This document shows positions 31,601 to 41,300 of a DNA stretch of 54,155 nt, piece after piece. The DNA is from an uncultured bacterium (GTDB lineage Bacteria > Verrucomicrobiota > Kiritimatiellia > RFP12 > UBA1067), in NCBI GenBank assembly GCA_902769585.1, contig CACXPT010000002.1, forward strand, positions 1-54,155, read 5' to 3'. The notes beneath the pieces are model-generated. The model was not told the DNA's origin and searched no databases. It saw nothing but the letters and a program-made list of their open reading frames with translations. The position numbers and the translations under genes were made by a program. Numbering within the stretch: position 1 is the stretch's first letter; the number at the start of each line of letters is the position of its first letter.

Positions 31601-33466
31601 ATGAAAAAGCTGCTCACAAGTGGCGTTATGCCGATGGTGGCTGCGATCGTATGCGCAGTCGCCTCGATGGCGGCGATCGCGGAAGATGGTCTTGGGCCGA
31701 TGGCTGGTGCCGGTGGCGTGATGCGCGATGCTGAACGCCGCGCCCTTACGCCCGTGGTAGCGCCTAAGGAAGCGAAGGCTCTCCCTGCGGCAAACGACAC
31801 GGCGAAGCCGGATCATAAACTTGATGCCGTCAAGGGACGTGTCATCGGGCCGATTGCGGCCATCAAGGTGTTTGGCTCTACAGAATTTGCCGAGCGCGAG
31901 GACATTTCCGGGAAGTTGCTGGAGGCGCTTTGCGACGAAGGCGCTAAGACCGTTGGCGACGTGATTGAGGCGATGGGCAAGGTTCGGCAGGAGCTGCTCA
32001 AGCTGGGTTATTATCTTGTCACCATCCAGCTTGCGAAGAAGGGGACATATGACAAGGAACAGAAGACGCTGGCAATCCTTGTCGACGAGGGGCGTTTTGG
32101 CAAGGTCAACGTGAAGTTCGAGGACGATGAGGAGGATGGATCTTGGTTCTCGAAGCGCCAGATCGACAGTCGGTTCAGGAAGATCGAGGAAGGCGAAACG
32201 TTTGACTATCGGCGCCTGAGAAGCATTCTTTTCGACGTGAACTCGCATCCTGACTTGACGATAGACACGGACATTTCCGTCCGCAAGCCGATCGAAGGCG
32301 AAGGCAATGACCGTCGTGTGGCGCGCTATGCCGATCTTGACCTGACGGTTCACGAGAGCATTCCCTTCCATGCGGTTTGGGAAGTCAACAACTATGGGTT
32401 GCGCGACGTCAACGAGTGGCAGACTTCACTTGCGATGCAGTACCTCAACTTGACGAAGCATGATGACGTCTTGACGATATCGCCTGCCATGAGCCTTGGG
32501 ACCGAGCTTTTCAGCTGCGCGGCGTCGTACATGCTTCCGCATGACTATTGGTTTGGCGGCAACACCACGCTTTACGGCGGCTGGTCCCGCGTCGAGATCG
32601 ACGACATCATTCCTGCGCTGGATCTTGAAGGTACTGGATATTTCGTCGGACTACAGCATTCTGAAAACCTCTACAGTACCGACAGCCACCTCCTGGCGCT
32701 CTCCGCTGGTGTCCTCTGGCGCTATATCGAAGACCAGTACACCGTCTCCTCCAGGGCGCTCAACGAGCGCGGTACGCATATCCTGCCGCTCTCTCTTGCG
32801 CTCAGCTACACGGGGAAGAGGCCCGACGGGCTCAGCGGGCGCAACTTCGCGACGGTTCAGGGCGTCTATAACGTGATGAATGCGGGTGACGACATCGACA
32901 AGACCTGGACGGGCGCAGAGGAGAGCTATTGGCTATTCCGCTGGCAGGTGGCCCGTCTGCAGTCTATCTTTGGCACGGCGGATTCGAATGGACAGATCAG
33001 CCACAACTGGCAGCTGTTCATGAAGCTTGAAGGCCAATACACAGACCAGACGCTCATCCCGACGGAAAAACTCATGTTGGGCGGCTACAACTGCCTTCGC
33101 GGTTACCGTACGCGCGGTTATGTGGGTGACTATGGCCTTTACGGTACGTTTGAGTTCCGCACGCCGCTTTTGGTTGACCTCTTCGCATCGCTTGTCAGCG
33201 ACCGCACGGACAAGGTGGCTTTCGACCGCCTTCAGTTCCTTGCGTTCTTTGACTACGGTTGGTCCTGCTACAACGACCTCCCGTCAGGCTATGAGGATGA
33301 GGGATTCCTGTGTTCGGCCGGCATAGGCGCACGTCTCGCCGTTACGCAGTACTCGAAGCTCTGCTGCGACATAGCGTTCCCGATGATTGATAGCGACGTT
33401 TCGAAGACGGACGACGACTACGACCGCACCATGGAGGTCTATTTCGGCTTCCAGCTTCAGTTCTAA
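31601..33466 (+). CDS. TpsB-family outer-membrane transporter (FhaC/ShlB-like)
   Basis: The 621-residue precursor has an extended signal peptide (about 1-27), an N-terminal linker, two POTRA-like segments (about 80-240; GYYLVTIQLA and the helix-strand alternation around it) and a C-terminal 16-strand-type barrel. The hallmark LRGYRTRGYVGDYGLYG (about 508-524) matches the Omp85/TpsB VRGY motif in the lid loop, and the protein ends in an aromatic (FGFQLQF), as outer-membrane barrels do. It should secrete the TpsA-like protein encoded 16 bases downstream. A two-partner system inside a Tad operon is unusual. Confidence 0.88.
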   Translation: MKKLLTSGVMPMVAAIVCAVASMAAIAEDGLGPMAGAGGVMRDAERRALTPVVAPKEAKALPAANDTAKPDHKLDAVKGRVIGPIAAIKVFGSTEFAEREDISGKLLEALCDEGAKTVGDVIEAMGKVRQELLKLGYYLVTIQLAKKGTYDKEQKTLAILVDEGRFGKVNVKFEDDEEDGSWFSKRQIDSRFRKIEEGETFDYRRLRSILFDVNSHPDLTIDTDISVRKPIEGEGNDRRVARYADLDLTVHESIPFHAVWEVNNYGLRDVNEWQTSLAMQYLNLTKHDDVLTISPAMSLGTELFSCAASYMLPHDYWFGGNTTLYGGWSRVEIDDIIPALDLEGTGYFVGLQHSENLYSTDSHLLALSAGVLWRYIEDQYTVSSRALNERGTHILPLSLALSYTGKRPDGLSGRNFATVQGVYNVMNAGDDIDKTWTGAEESYWLFRWQVARLQSIFGTADSNGQISHNWQLFMKLEGQYTDQTLIPTEKLMLGGYNCLRGYRTRGYVGDYGLYGTFEFRTPLLVDLFASLVSDRTDKVAFDRLQFLAFFDYGWSCYNDLPSGYEDEGFLCSAGIGARLAVTQYSKLCCDIAFPMIDSDVSKTDDDYDRTMEVYFGFQLQF

Positions 33467-33482
33467 GAAAGGAATTCCAGGT

Positions 33483-36400
33483 ATGAAGACGACATTTCTC
33501 CTGATGTTGGCGACACTGGCCGTCCCCGCTTTTGCGGGAACCACCGTCCTTGGCGGTGACGCGACGATGACGGTTGCTACTGGCGCGAATCTCGCGCAGA
33601 ACACGGACGCCTATGCGCAGTTCGTATCTTCTGGCGGTGCCTCAGCCGTCCTCGACTGGTCGAAGTTCAACATCGGGGCGGGCAAGGAGATGAACTTCAG
33701 TGGCGCGGGCACGACGTTCTTCAACCTCGTGGACGCGGCGGCCTCGAAGTCGCAGATCGACGGAATCATCAGCGGCAACGGTTCGGTGTGGGTGATCAAC
33801 CCCAACGGTATCGCATTCGGCGCTTCGTCGCAGGTCAACGTCGGTGGACTCTTTGCCGCCGCCGCCGGGAACCTCTCTAACGCCGACGATCTCCGCAACG
33901 GCACGGCGACCATGCCAGAGTTCTCGTCGTTCGGCGGTGAAGTCTCGACGGCAGCTAATTCGACATTCTCCGCCGACCAGGTGGCACTTATGGGCAAGAT
34001 GGTCTCGTCGGCAGGTGACTTCACGGGCGTGAAGTCCCTGACGATCAATGCGTCTAGTGGTACGATGACTGTTGATGACGTCGGCGGAGGAAAAGTATCG
34101 GTCAATTTCGGGGACTTCGCCGACGCGGACGCGGAAGTGTCGCTGGGAGACCTGGACGTTGGCGGATCGCTGTCCGTCAAATCGGCAGGCACCATCGTTT
34201 CCGTGCCTTCCCAGGCCTCATCGGGATCGGGAAAACCAGCGCTTCTTGGGACAACGAAGACCGGTTCGCTCGTCCTGGCTGGCGACATTGACATGACGGC
34301 ATACGACGATCTGGAGGTTGACGGCAATCTGCAGTCAACAGCTGGGAACGTGTCGCTGCTGACGTATGGGGACCTTGACATCAATTCCGACGTGGACGCT
34401 TACGGTAGCGTTTCGGCAATGGCGTTGGGCAGTGTCGATATTTCGGCGGATGTGACAGCTGAGACGAGTGGCGTCATGGTTTGGTCAGGCGATGGAGACG
34501 TGACCGTGGACGGGAGTATCTCGGCCATGAACCCCGATTACGGCTATGCGTACGTCAATGCCGCGCAGCTGGAAGGTTCAGCCGGGAACATTGTGGTGAA
34601 TGGCACTGTGCAGTCTGGGATTGAAACGCTGTTAGGTGCTGGATACGATTACAATGGGAGTCTCACCGGCGGGAAGGGTGGGGTGACCGTGAACGCAAGC
34701 GGAACGGTGCTGGGAGAGTATGGCAGCACTTATGTGTGGGCCGCTGGAGGTGCTGGGAAGGGCGTTGACATCGGTGGTGAAGTGTGCGGCTATCGTGTTG
34801 GGATTGGCAGCCGAGACGAATCCGGTATCGTGGCGCAAGATGGGGCGAAAATATCGGCTGGTTGGTTCTACGGCGGCGACATGATCTTCCCCGGAATGTT
34901 GTCCGTTGACGCCAAAAATGGCGATGTGGGATTGTCTAAGGCCGTCATCACGACGGGGACGGCAATGTTCAAGGCGTCGGGTGCCGTCGATGCGACTGGG
35001 GATGCTAATGTGTTTGCCGACCGTGTTGGTGCCGAAGGTTCGTCAGTATCGATCTCGACGCCAGGCGGTTTGGTGTTGGGTGATGTAAGCGCGACGGGTA
35101 ACATAGACTTGGATGCCGGCGGCGATGTCTCGATTGCTCAAGGATTTACCATCCAGGGCACGGGAGCGGATTCTGAAGTTTCCATCGCTTCGGGTAACGG
35201 GGGCGTTTCGATAGGGGGCGATGTCCTGTCCTTGGGCGAAAGTGGCAGCGTGTCCATTACATCGGCTGGCAATGAAAGCGGAAATGGAGACATTGCCATC
35301 TCAGGAGGCGTTCTGGCGAATGGCAATGTCTTTGTCGGCGCGGGCTACACGCCGGAGGGTGTCCGCTCTGGCGGCAAGGGCGGAATAACGCTGGAAAAGA
35401 CAGGGGGCGTGATTTCGTCCGACGATGTCGTATATCTCTATGCGGCCGGAGGAAATGGCAAAGGCCTTGACGTGAATGGATATGTGAATGGAGCGGGAGG
35501 CGTGGCGCTTGCCTCCCGTGACTCGAGCGGCATATATTCGTCAAAGGCTTCTGCTACGGTGGTTGCGGGTGTCGTCAACGAAAGTGGCGACGACATTCTG
35601 GTTGCGAGTCCGCTTCTTGTGCAGGCCTTCAACGGCGATGCGAATCTTGACAAAATGGCGATTGCCGCCGGCGATGCGAGCATCTATGCTGCTGGCGACG
35701 TCGATGCAATGAACAATAATGATTTCAAGGGAAGTGTTTCGGTCGTCGGCAGGTCTGTTGACCTCATCGACAACAGCGACCTTTCGCTTGGCGATGTCGC
35801 CGCAAATGACGGCGTCAGCGTGTACGCCTACGGAAAACTGACTGTGAACGAAGGTGCGACGATATCTGTTAGTGGTGATGGCGCAGAATTGGGACTCACG
35901 TCCGTCTATGATGACGTCGTGGTTGACGGAACCCTCATTACAGAAGGACAGTCGGCGCAAATTGCCGTAAATTCCGCATTGCTTGAGGGGGGCACCGGCG
36001 ATGTTCGCGTTAATGGCGACATATACGCCCTTGGTAAGAATTCAAGAGTGGACTTGACCGCAGGTTCTGACGTGACTGTCGGCAACGTAATTGTGGATGG
36101 AACCGTTTTCGCGGCTGAGAAAGTCTTTCTGCAGGCGGGGCTCCCGGGCGGTGGTGTGACCATCGGCAAGGATGGCGTTGTTGGCGCAACCGGCGAACGC
36201 GTAGGAGTGAGAATCGCTTCAGGGTTCTCGTCTGGGACAGCCGATTCGGACATCGATATAAGGGGAACCGTCTTTGCCGAGAGCGACAATGCCGTGATTA
36301 CCGTCGGAACTGGCGGCAAGGAAGGCGGGAGCGGAAATGTCAACATATCAGGCAACATCCTCGCTAAAGGCAAGGAAGCCGACGTATGGATCGAGACGGG

Positions 36401-38366
36401 GAACTCGGACAATGCTGTTGGCAACGTGTCGATATCCGGAACTGTCCGTGGCGAAGGCGAGGGGGTGCTCGTGACCGTTCGCACCGGCCTTGGGGAAGGT
36501 ACCAAAGGCCGGCTTACTGTGGAAGAGGGAGGCGAGGTTTCTGCCAGCGGCAAGAATGCCATCATCGTGCTTAGATCGGCAGCGGGAAATAACGCCCAGG
36601 GCGACTTGACGGTGGACGGCCTCGTTGCGCTGAGCGGTGACGGGGGGGCTTTGTCCATTGGATCTGCGCACGGGGATAATGCCCAAGGCGAAACGACGGT
36701 AGGCGGACGTATCGTTGCCACCGGTGACAAGACGAGGGTAGAAGTAGGTTCTGGTCTTGGCACAGGATCGAAAGGCAGTGTAAGGTTTTCGGGCGATGTC
36801 GTATCTACGGGTAAGGATGCCACAATACTTGTATGGACTGGGTCTGGCGATGCCGCTGTTGGTTCAATTGATGTTTCTGGTTCGGTAAATGCCGTTGGGG
36901 ACAATGCAGATGTGGAAATGGCGGCATCGCTTGGCAAGTCGGCAAAAGGGACGGTGAACATAACAGGGACAATTGCGGCAAATGGGAGGAACGGCCATGC
37001 GAGAGCGTACGCGGGTTATGGAGACGATGCGTCTGGCAATGTCAACGTGTCGGGGACGATCAGCGCGTCTGGCGACGAGAGCGAGACGCTTCTGGTCGTT
37101 GGATACGGATCAGATGCCCATGGCACTGTCAATGTGAACGGGACCGTTTCGGCGTCCGGGAACGGAGGTAATGCCACTATTATCGGCGGCTTCGGATCGG
37201 GAGCTTCCGGCAGCGTCAGCCTGGGCGGAAAAATGATGGCATCAAAAGATGCCCAGATCCGTGTCAGCGGCGGGAACGTGACGATGAACGGGAGTATGAC
37301 GGCAGGGAACGCTGCGTCGGTTGTGGCGTCTGGCGACGGAAGCCTCGTGTTCGGCGATACGGGCGTGATAACGGCCGGGTCAACGGCGAATGTCCTCGTC
37401 GATGGCAATGTCACGCAAAGTGGAAACGCTATTGGGGTTAACGATGGTGCCGCTGGCGTGCAGGACGTGTCCGCAGCGATCACGGCTGACGCCATAAACC
37501 TTTCGGTCGGCGGCTCGATTGGTGGCGACGGCTATCTTGGCGTGGACGGCAAGGTGCGCGCTGTGGTAGGTGGCGACGCCCGTCTCGCGGCGGCGAACGG
37601 GACTGATTTCCAAGGCGGAGATTCGTCGGGGGCGCCTTCGTCCGTAAATGTTTCCGGCTTTGAACAAACGGTTAGCTCGATCGATAAGGAAGGAAAAGTG
37701 AGGGAAGATACGGTCAGTGTTGGTGGTATCGAGGCGAACTTCAGTGCTTTGGGCGACACTTCGGCGATCATCGCCGGTGGGGATCTCTCGATCTACACGG
37801 CCGGTAAGATGGAGGCGAACGGTCTCCTCAAGGCGGGCGGCGACATCACCGTGTCCGCATCGGACTTTGGCGACGTAAGCTATCTGCAGGCCAGCGGCAC
37901 GCTTACGATCAACAACGTCGGCAATCCCGCACATCCGAAGATCGCGTACTTTGAGTCGGTTAACGGCTTGGAGCCGAAGATCAACAACCAGCCGAATGAC
38001 ACGGTTATTTTTATCGATGGCCGGCTGGCGGGCGGCAACCTCAAGATACTCAATCAGTTTGGTGCGAACGAGGCGTTCCTTGTCGAGACGCCGGAGCTGA
38101 AATCCATCCAGGGCATCTTCGGCAGCCCGACGTTCCTCCACAGCGACCTAGATGTCGCGAACCCGATGGAGGTCGGCATGATCGACTATCTGCTCCAAGA
38201 GACGCCGCGGTTGACACTCGACAAGGACTTCCCGAAGGAGGCCGACCAGCACGTCGATTCCGTCGTCATCCCGGAACGGGATTCGATCCAGTTCGGACGT
38301 GGCACCGCGAAGGCTGAGTCTGTGCCGCCATCCATGCCCGACGGCAGGGTCGTGATGGTGCGGTAA
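33483..38366 (+). CDS. TpsA-type filamentous haemagglutinin-like adhesin
   Basis: The 1,627-residue precursor starts at ATG 33483 (AAGGAATTCCAGGT before it) with a signal peptide MKTTFLLMLATLAVPAFAG. The N-terminal TPS domain (about 20-260) contains SGNGSVWVINPNGIAFG, with the NPNGI motif that TpsB partners recognise. The body is a repetitive Gly/Asp/Ser/Val-rich beta-helix. From about residue 951 to 1242 it holds ten consecutive repeats of 29 residues (one of 31). The C-terminus (ending GRVVMVR) has no toxin or cleavage domain I recognise, so adhesion or biofilm function is more likely than contact killing. TpsB precedes and a kinase receptor follows at 38382. Confidence 0.9.
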   Translation: MKTTFLLMLATLAVPAFAGTTVLGGDATMTVATGANLAQNTDAYAQFVSSGGASAVLDWSKFNIGAGKEMNFSGAGTTFFNLVDAAASKSQIDGIISGNGSVWVINPNGIAFGASSQVNVGGLFAAAAGNLSNADDLRNGTATMPEFSSFGGEVSTAANSTFSADQVALMGKMVSSAGDFTGVKSLTINASSGTMTVDDVGGGKVSVNFGDFADADAEVSLGDLDVGGSLSVKSAGTIVSVPSQASSGSGKPALLGTTKTGSLVLAGDIDMTAYDDLEVDGNLQSTAGNVSLLTYGDLDINSDVDAYGSVSAMALGSVDISADVTAETSGVMVWSGDGDVTVDGSISAMNPDYGYAYVNAAQLEGSAGNIVVNGTVQSGIETLLGAGYDYNGSLTGGKGGVTVNASGTVLGEYGSTYVWAAGGAGKGVDIGGEVCGYRVGIGSRDESGIVAQDGAKISAGWFYGGDMIFPGMLSVDAKNGDVGLSKAVITTGTAMFKASGAVDATGDANVFADRVGAEGSSVSISTPGGLVLGDVSATGNIDLDAGGDVSIAQGFTIQGTGADSEVSIASGNGGVSIGGDVLSLGESGSVSITSAGNESGNGDIAISGGVLANGNVFVGAGYTPEGVRSGGKGGITLEKTGGVISSDDVVYLYAAGGNGKGLDVNGYVNGAGGVALASRDSSGIYSSKASATVVAGVVNESGDDILVASPLLVQAFNGDANLDKMAIAAGDASIYAAGDVDAMNNNDFKGSVSVVGRSVDLIDNSDLSLGDVAANDGVSVYAYGKLTVNEGATISVSGDGAELGLTSVYDDVVVDGTLITEGQSAQIAVNSALLEGGTGDVRVNGDIYALGKNSRVDLTAGSDVTVGNVIVDGTVFAAEKVFLQAGLPGGGVTIGKDGVVGATGERVGVRIASGFSSGTADSDIDIRGTVFAESDNAVITVGTGGKEGGSGNVNISGNILAKGKEADVWIETGNSDNAVGNVSISGTVRGEGEGVLVTVRTGLGEGTKGRLTVEEGGEVSASGKNAIIVLRSAAGNNAQGDLTVDGLVALSGDGGALSIGSAHGDNAQGETTVGGRIVATGDKTRVEVGSGLGTGSKGSVRFSGDVVSTGKDATILVWTGSGDAAVGSIDVSGSVNAVGDNADVEMAASLGKSAKGTVNITGTIAANGRNGHARAYAGYGDDASGNVNVSGTISASGDESETLLVVGYGSDAHGTVNVNGTVSASGNGGNATIIGGFGSGASGSVSLGGKMMASKDAQIRVSGGNVTMNGSMTAGNAASVVASGDGSLVFGDTGVITAGSTANVLVDGNVTQSGNAIGVNDGAAGVQDVSAAITADAINLSVGGSIGGDGYLGVDGKVRAVVGGDARLAAANGTDFQGGDSSGAPSSVNVSGFEQTVSSIDKEGKVREDTVSVGGIEANFSALGDTSAIIAGGDLSIYTAGKMEANGLLKAGGDITVSASDFGDVSYLQASGTLTINNVGNPAHPKIAYFESVNGLEPKINNQPNDTVIFIDGRLAGGNLKILNQFGANEAFLVETPELKSIQGIFGSPTFLHSDLDVANPMEVGMIDYLLQETPRLTLDKDFPKEADQHVDSVVIPERDSIQFGRGTAKAESVPPSMPDGRVVMVR
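36333..37208 (+). repeat. Ten 29-residue repeats in the TpsA-like adhesin
   Basis: Ten in-frame units of 87 bp (the third has 93 bp) each encode about 29 residues of the form G-x-V-x-x-S-G-x-(V/I)-x-A-x-G, then a strand, then G-x-G-x-x-A. Units are diverged at DNA level, so the repeat is old and structural, one or two turns of a beta-helix each. Confidence 0.9.
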
Positions 38367-38381
38367 GGGAGAGCCGTGGCG

Positions 38382-41300
38382 ATGAACACCGACGCCAGTC
38401 ATACGAATGAATCGGTCGGCGGATTTAGGCTGCTGAATGTCATTGGCGTCGGTGCGCAGGGAAAGGTGTGGAAGGCGCAGTGCCTCGAGGACCTGCACGG
38501 CATCGTTTCCGTCGGGACGATTGTCGCCCTGAAGATAAAGTACGAGCACGGGGACAGCCTGGATGCGCAGTGGCGGAAGCTTGAATCGCGCATCAATGAG
38601 CTGAAGGCCATCGAGCATCCTAATGTCGTACGTTATCTGGGATGCTTTCGGGAGACGGCCATGGACCATGAGAAGCACGTTGTCGTGCAGGAGGTCCTCG
38701 AGGGCGAAACGCTGAAGGAGCGCCTTGACGCGCTCAACAGGTGGAATCCGATGAAGAACCGCCTGGGCATTGACGTCGACGAAGGAATCGATATCGTCTC
38801 CCAGGTCGCGGCGGGACTCGGCCATACGGCGAGCCTCGGAATCTTCCACCGGGACGTCAAGCCGGGAAACATCTTCCTGTGCCGCGACGGCGTTGTCAAG
38901 CTGATCGACTTTGGCGTTGCGCGGCAGAGCGACGGGACGATCACCGAGGAGGGGAACATACGCGGCTCCTGGAACTACCTCGCCCCGGACTTCACCGACG
39001 GCGTATTCCGCGGCGACCAGCAGAGCGACGTGTTTTCGGTGGGCGTCGTGCTGCATGAGATCATCACCGGGAGGCTCCCCTATCATGATTCCTGCGGCGA
39101 CGACATGACCGCCTTTTTCGCCCGCTGGGCCAAGGTCGCGGAGGATTCGCCAATCCGCATCGTCAGCAACACGCGGCGGCTTCTCCTCGGAATTGACACC
39201 ATTTTCGACAAGACCCTGACTCCTGACCGCAATGAGCGGTACAAGGACTTCGCCCAATTGCAGGATGCGTTCAGACGTGTGCGCTTCGTCGAGCAAAAGC
39301 ATGACGGAAAGACGTTCCGTCGCCTGCAGTTCATCGGCGAAGGCGGTTTCGGAGAGGTGTTCAAGGCGCGATGGCTCGAGTGCAACCAGCCTGTTGCCGT
39401 CAAGATGCTCAAGAATGCAGATGCTGGCGAACGTTTCCATGCTGAGGCCGAGGTCATGAAAGAGCTTGACGACCCGTGCTTCACGCGCTTCATAGACTTC
39501 TTCGAGGAGGATGGTCGTTCGTTTCTCGTCATGTCTTTCCTGCCCGGCATGCCGGGCAGCTCGCTGCGAGACGCCATCAACAGGTCAAAAATCGAGGCGA
39601 GGCTGAGAAACGATGCATTGTCGCCAGGCGGTCTGCCGAAGGATATCGTCCTCGCAGCTTTTGAACGCTATGCGCGCGGCCTCGGCCTGATGCACAATCA
39701 TCGCCCGATGATCATCCACCGGGACATCAAGCCCTCCAACCTGTACTATCCGGACGGATGTCCAGAGCGCGTGGCGATCATGGACTTCGGGATCGTCAAG
39801 ACAGGCGATGCGAGTACGGTCAGCGGCATCACGCCGTGCACGTTCGACTACGCGCCGCCAGAGATTGTCACGACAAGGGATCGCGGCGGACCTGGCATGG
39901 ACATCTTTGCTCTCGGGCTCTGCATGTACGAAGCGCTGACTGGCAAGATGGCCTATCCGCGCATCACCGGCGGACAGTCGGGAATGTTACAGTTTTTCGA
40001 GCGATGCAGACTGCGCAAGGCGCCCGTGTTCGACGATCCGCGAGTCGTGGACGACCGCGACTTGCTGCTGCTGCTCAGGCGCATGACCGATCCTGACGTC
40101 TCAAAGCGCATGACAAGCGCGGACGAGGTGGCGGTCGAGATACGCAAACTGTTCTACCGCGATGTCGAAAGCGGCACTTCCGAGACAAAGTTCTTTGATC
40201 GTGATACCGACAAGACGGTGGCCATCAACGACGATGGGCTTCTGGCCTGGTTCGAAGCCTGGAAGAAGGCGAATCCAGTTGACGAGAAGCGGTTGGTGGA
40301 ACTGATGGAACATTACCGCGAGGAGTGGCAGAAGGAGCACGAGGGCGAGGAGTCGCAGTCGGTCCGCAAACTGCCGCGGCCCTCACGGTGGAAGACGCCG
40401 CTTCTTGTGCTTGCATCCGTGGTGATGACAGCCGCCGCCGTCATCGTCGCAAGGCCGTACATCGATCGTTACATCAACCCTGAGCCGCCTGTGTCCGCTT
40501 CCGCCCGACCGCCAGTCCCTCAGACTCCAGCTCCTGTCGATGTCGAAAGGGAGAAGCAGCTGGAAGAGGCTCGGCTCAAGCTGGCCCGAAACGAGTTCAT
40601 GGCTGACTTCGACCGCTTGCTGGAAGCAGAGCCGATCAATACGCGGCGTACGCGCCTCGCGGAGGCCGAATCGAGGCTGAAACGCGCGATAGGGCCTCGG
40701 ATAGACCTGCCGGCCGGGTGTCTTTACGAGACGGCGTCGGATGAATCCGCCAGCTTCAACGGGCGGCTTGCGAAGGCGCGTCAAGCGGCAATTGGAATTG
40801 TTGACAACCGGTGCGGCGACAAGGTCGAAATCGACGGAAGCGCCGTGTATGCCGGAGAGACGCGGCTATTTGAGTTTGAGGACGGGAAGCCGGCATCACG
40901 GAAAATCACTCTGTTCGGACATGAACCCAAGGCGGTCCCCGCTGACTTTGATGGAAGGACTCTGATTCTGACAAGCGGTGATTTCATCCCGTCGAACGTA
41001 AGGGTCGAGCTGCCGGAAGACCTTGATGCGTCGGTCCTCTGCCTTTTCGAGGACAGGCAGACTACGAAATCACTGTCTGTGAAGCCGCGAACGGCACCTT
41101 ATCGCTGTGTGTTCAGGAAGCATGGATACGACGACAAGGTCCAGACGTTTGTCGTGGAGATCGGAAAGGGCATGCGTCTCGCGAAGTTGGGCGCATGGAC
41201 GCCGTCGCCCGTTGAGGTGACGCTGGGGAAGCTGGAGGACCGCATCGTCTGCACGGTGGACGGGAAACCTGTCGCAGACAAGGCGATGCTCAGTCCGGGC

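Noticed and set aside
33483..38366. Contact-dependent inhibition (CdiA) toxin
   Set aside because: The C-terminus has no toxin-like domain or VENN-type motif, and no immunity gene follows; the next gene is a kinase.
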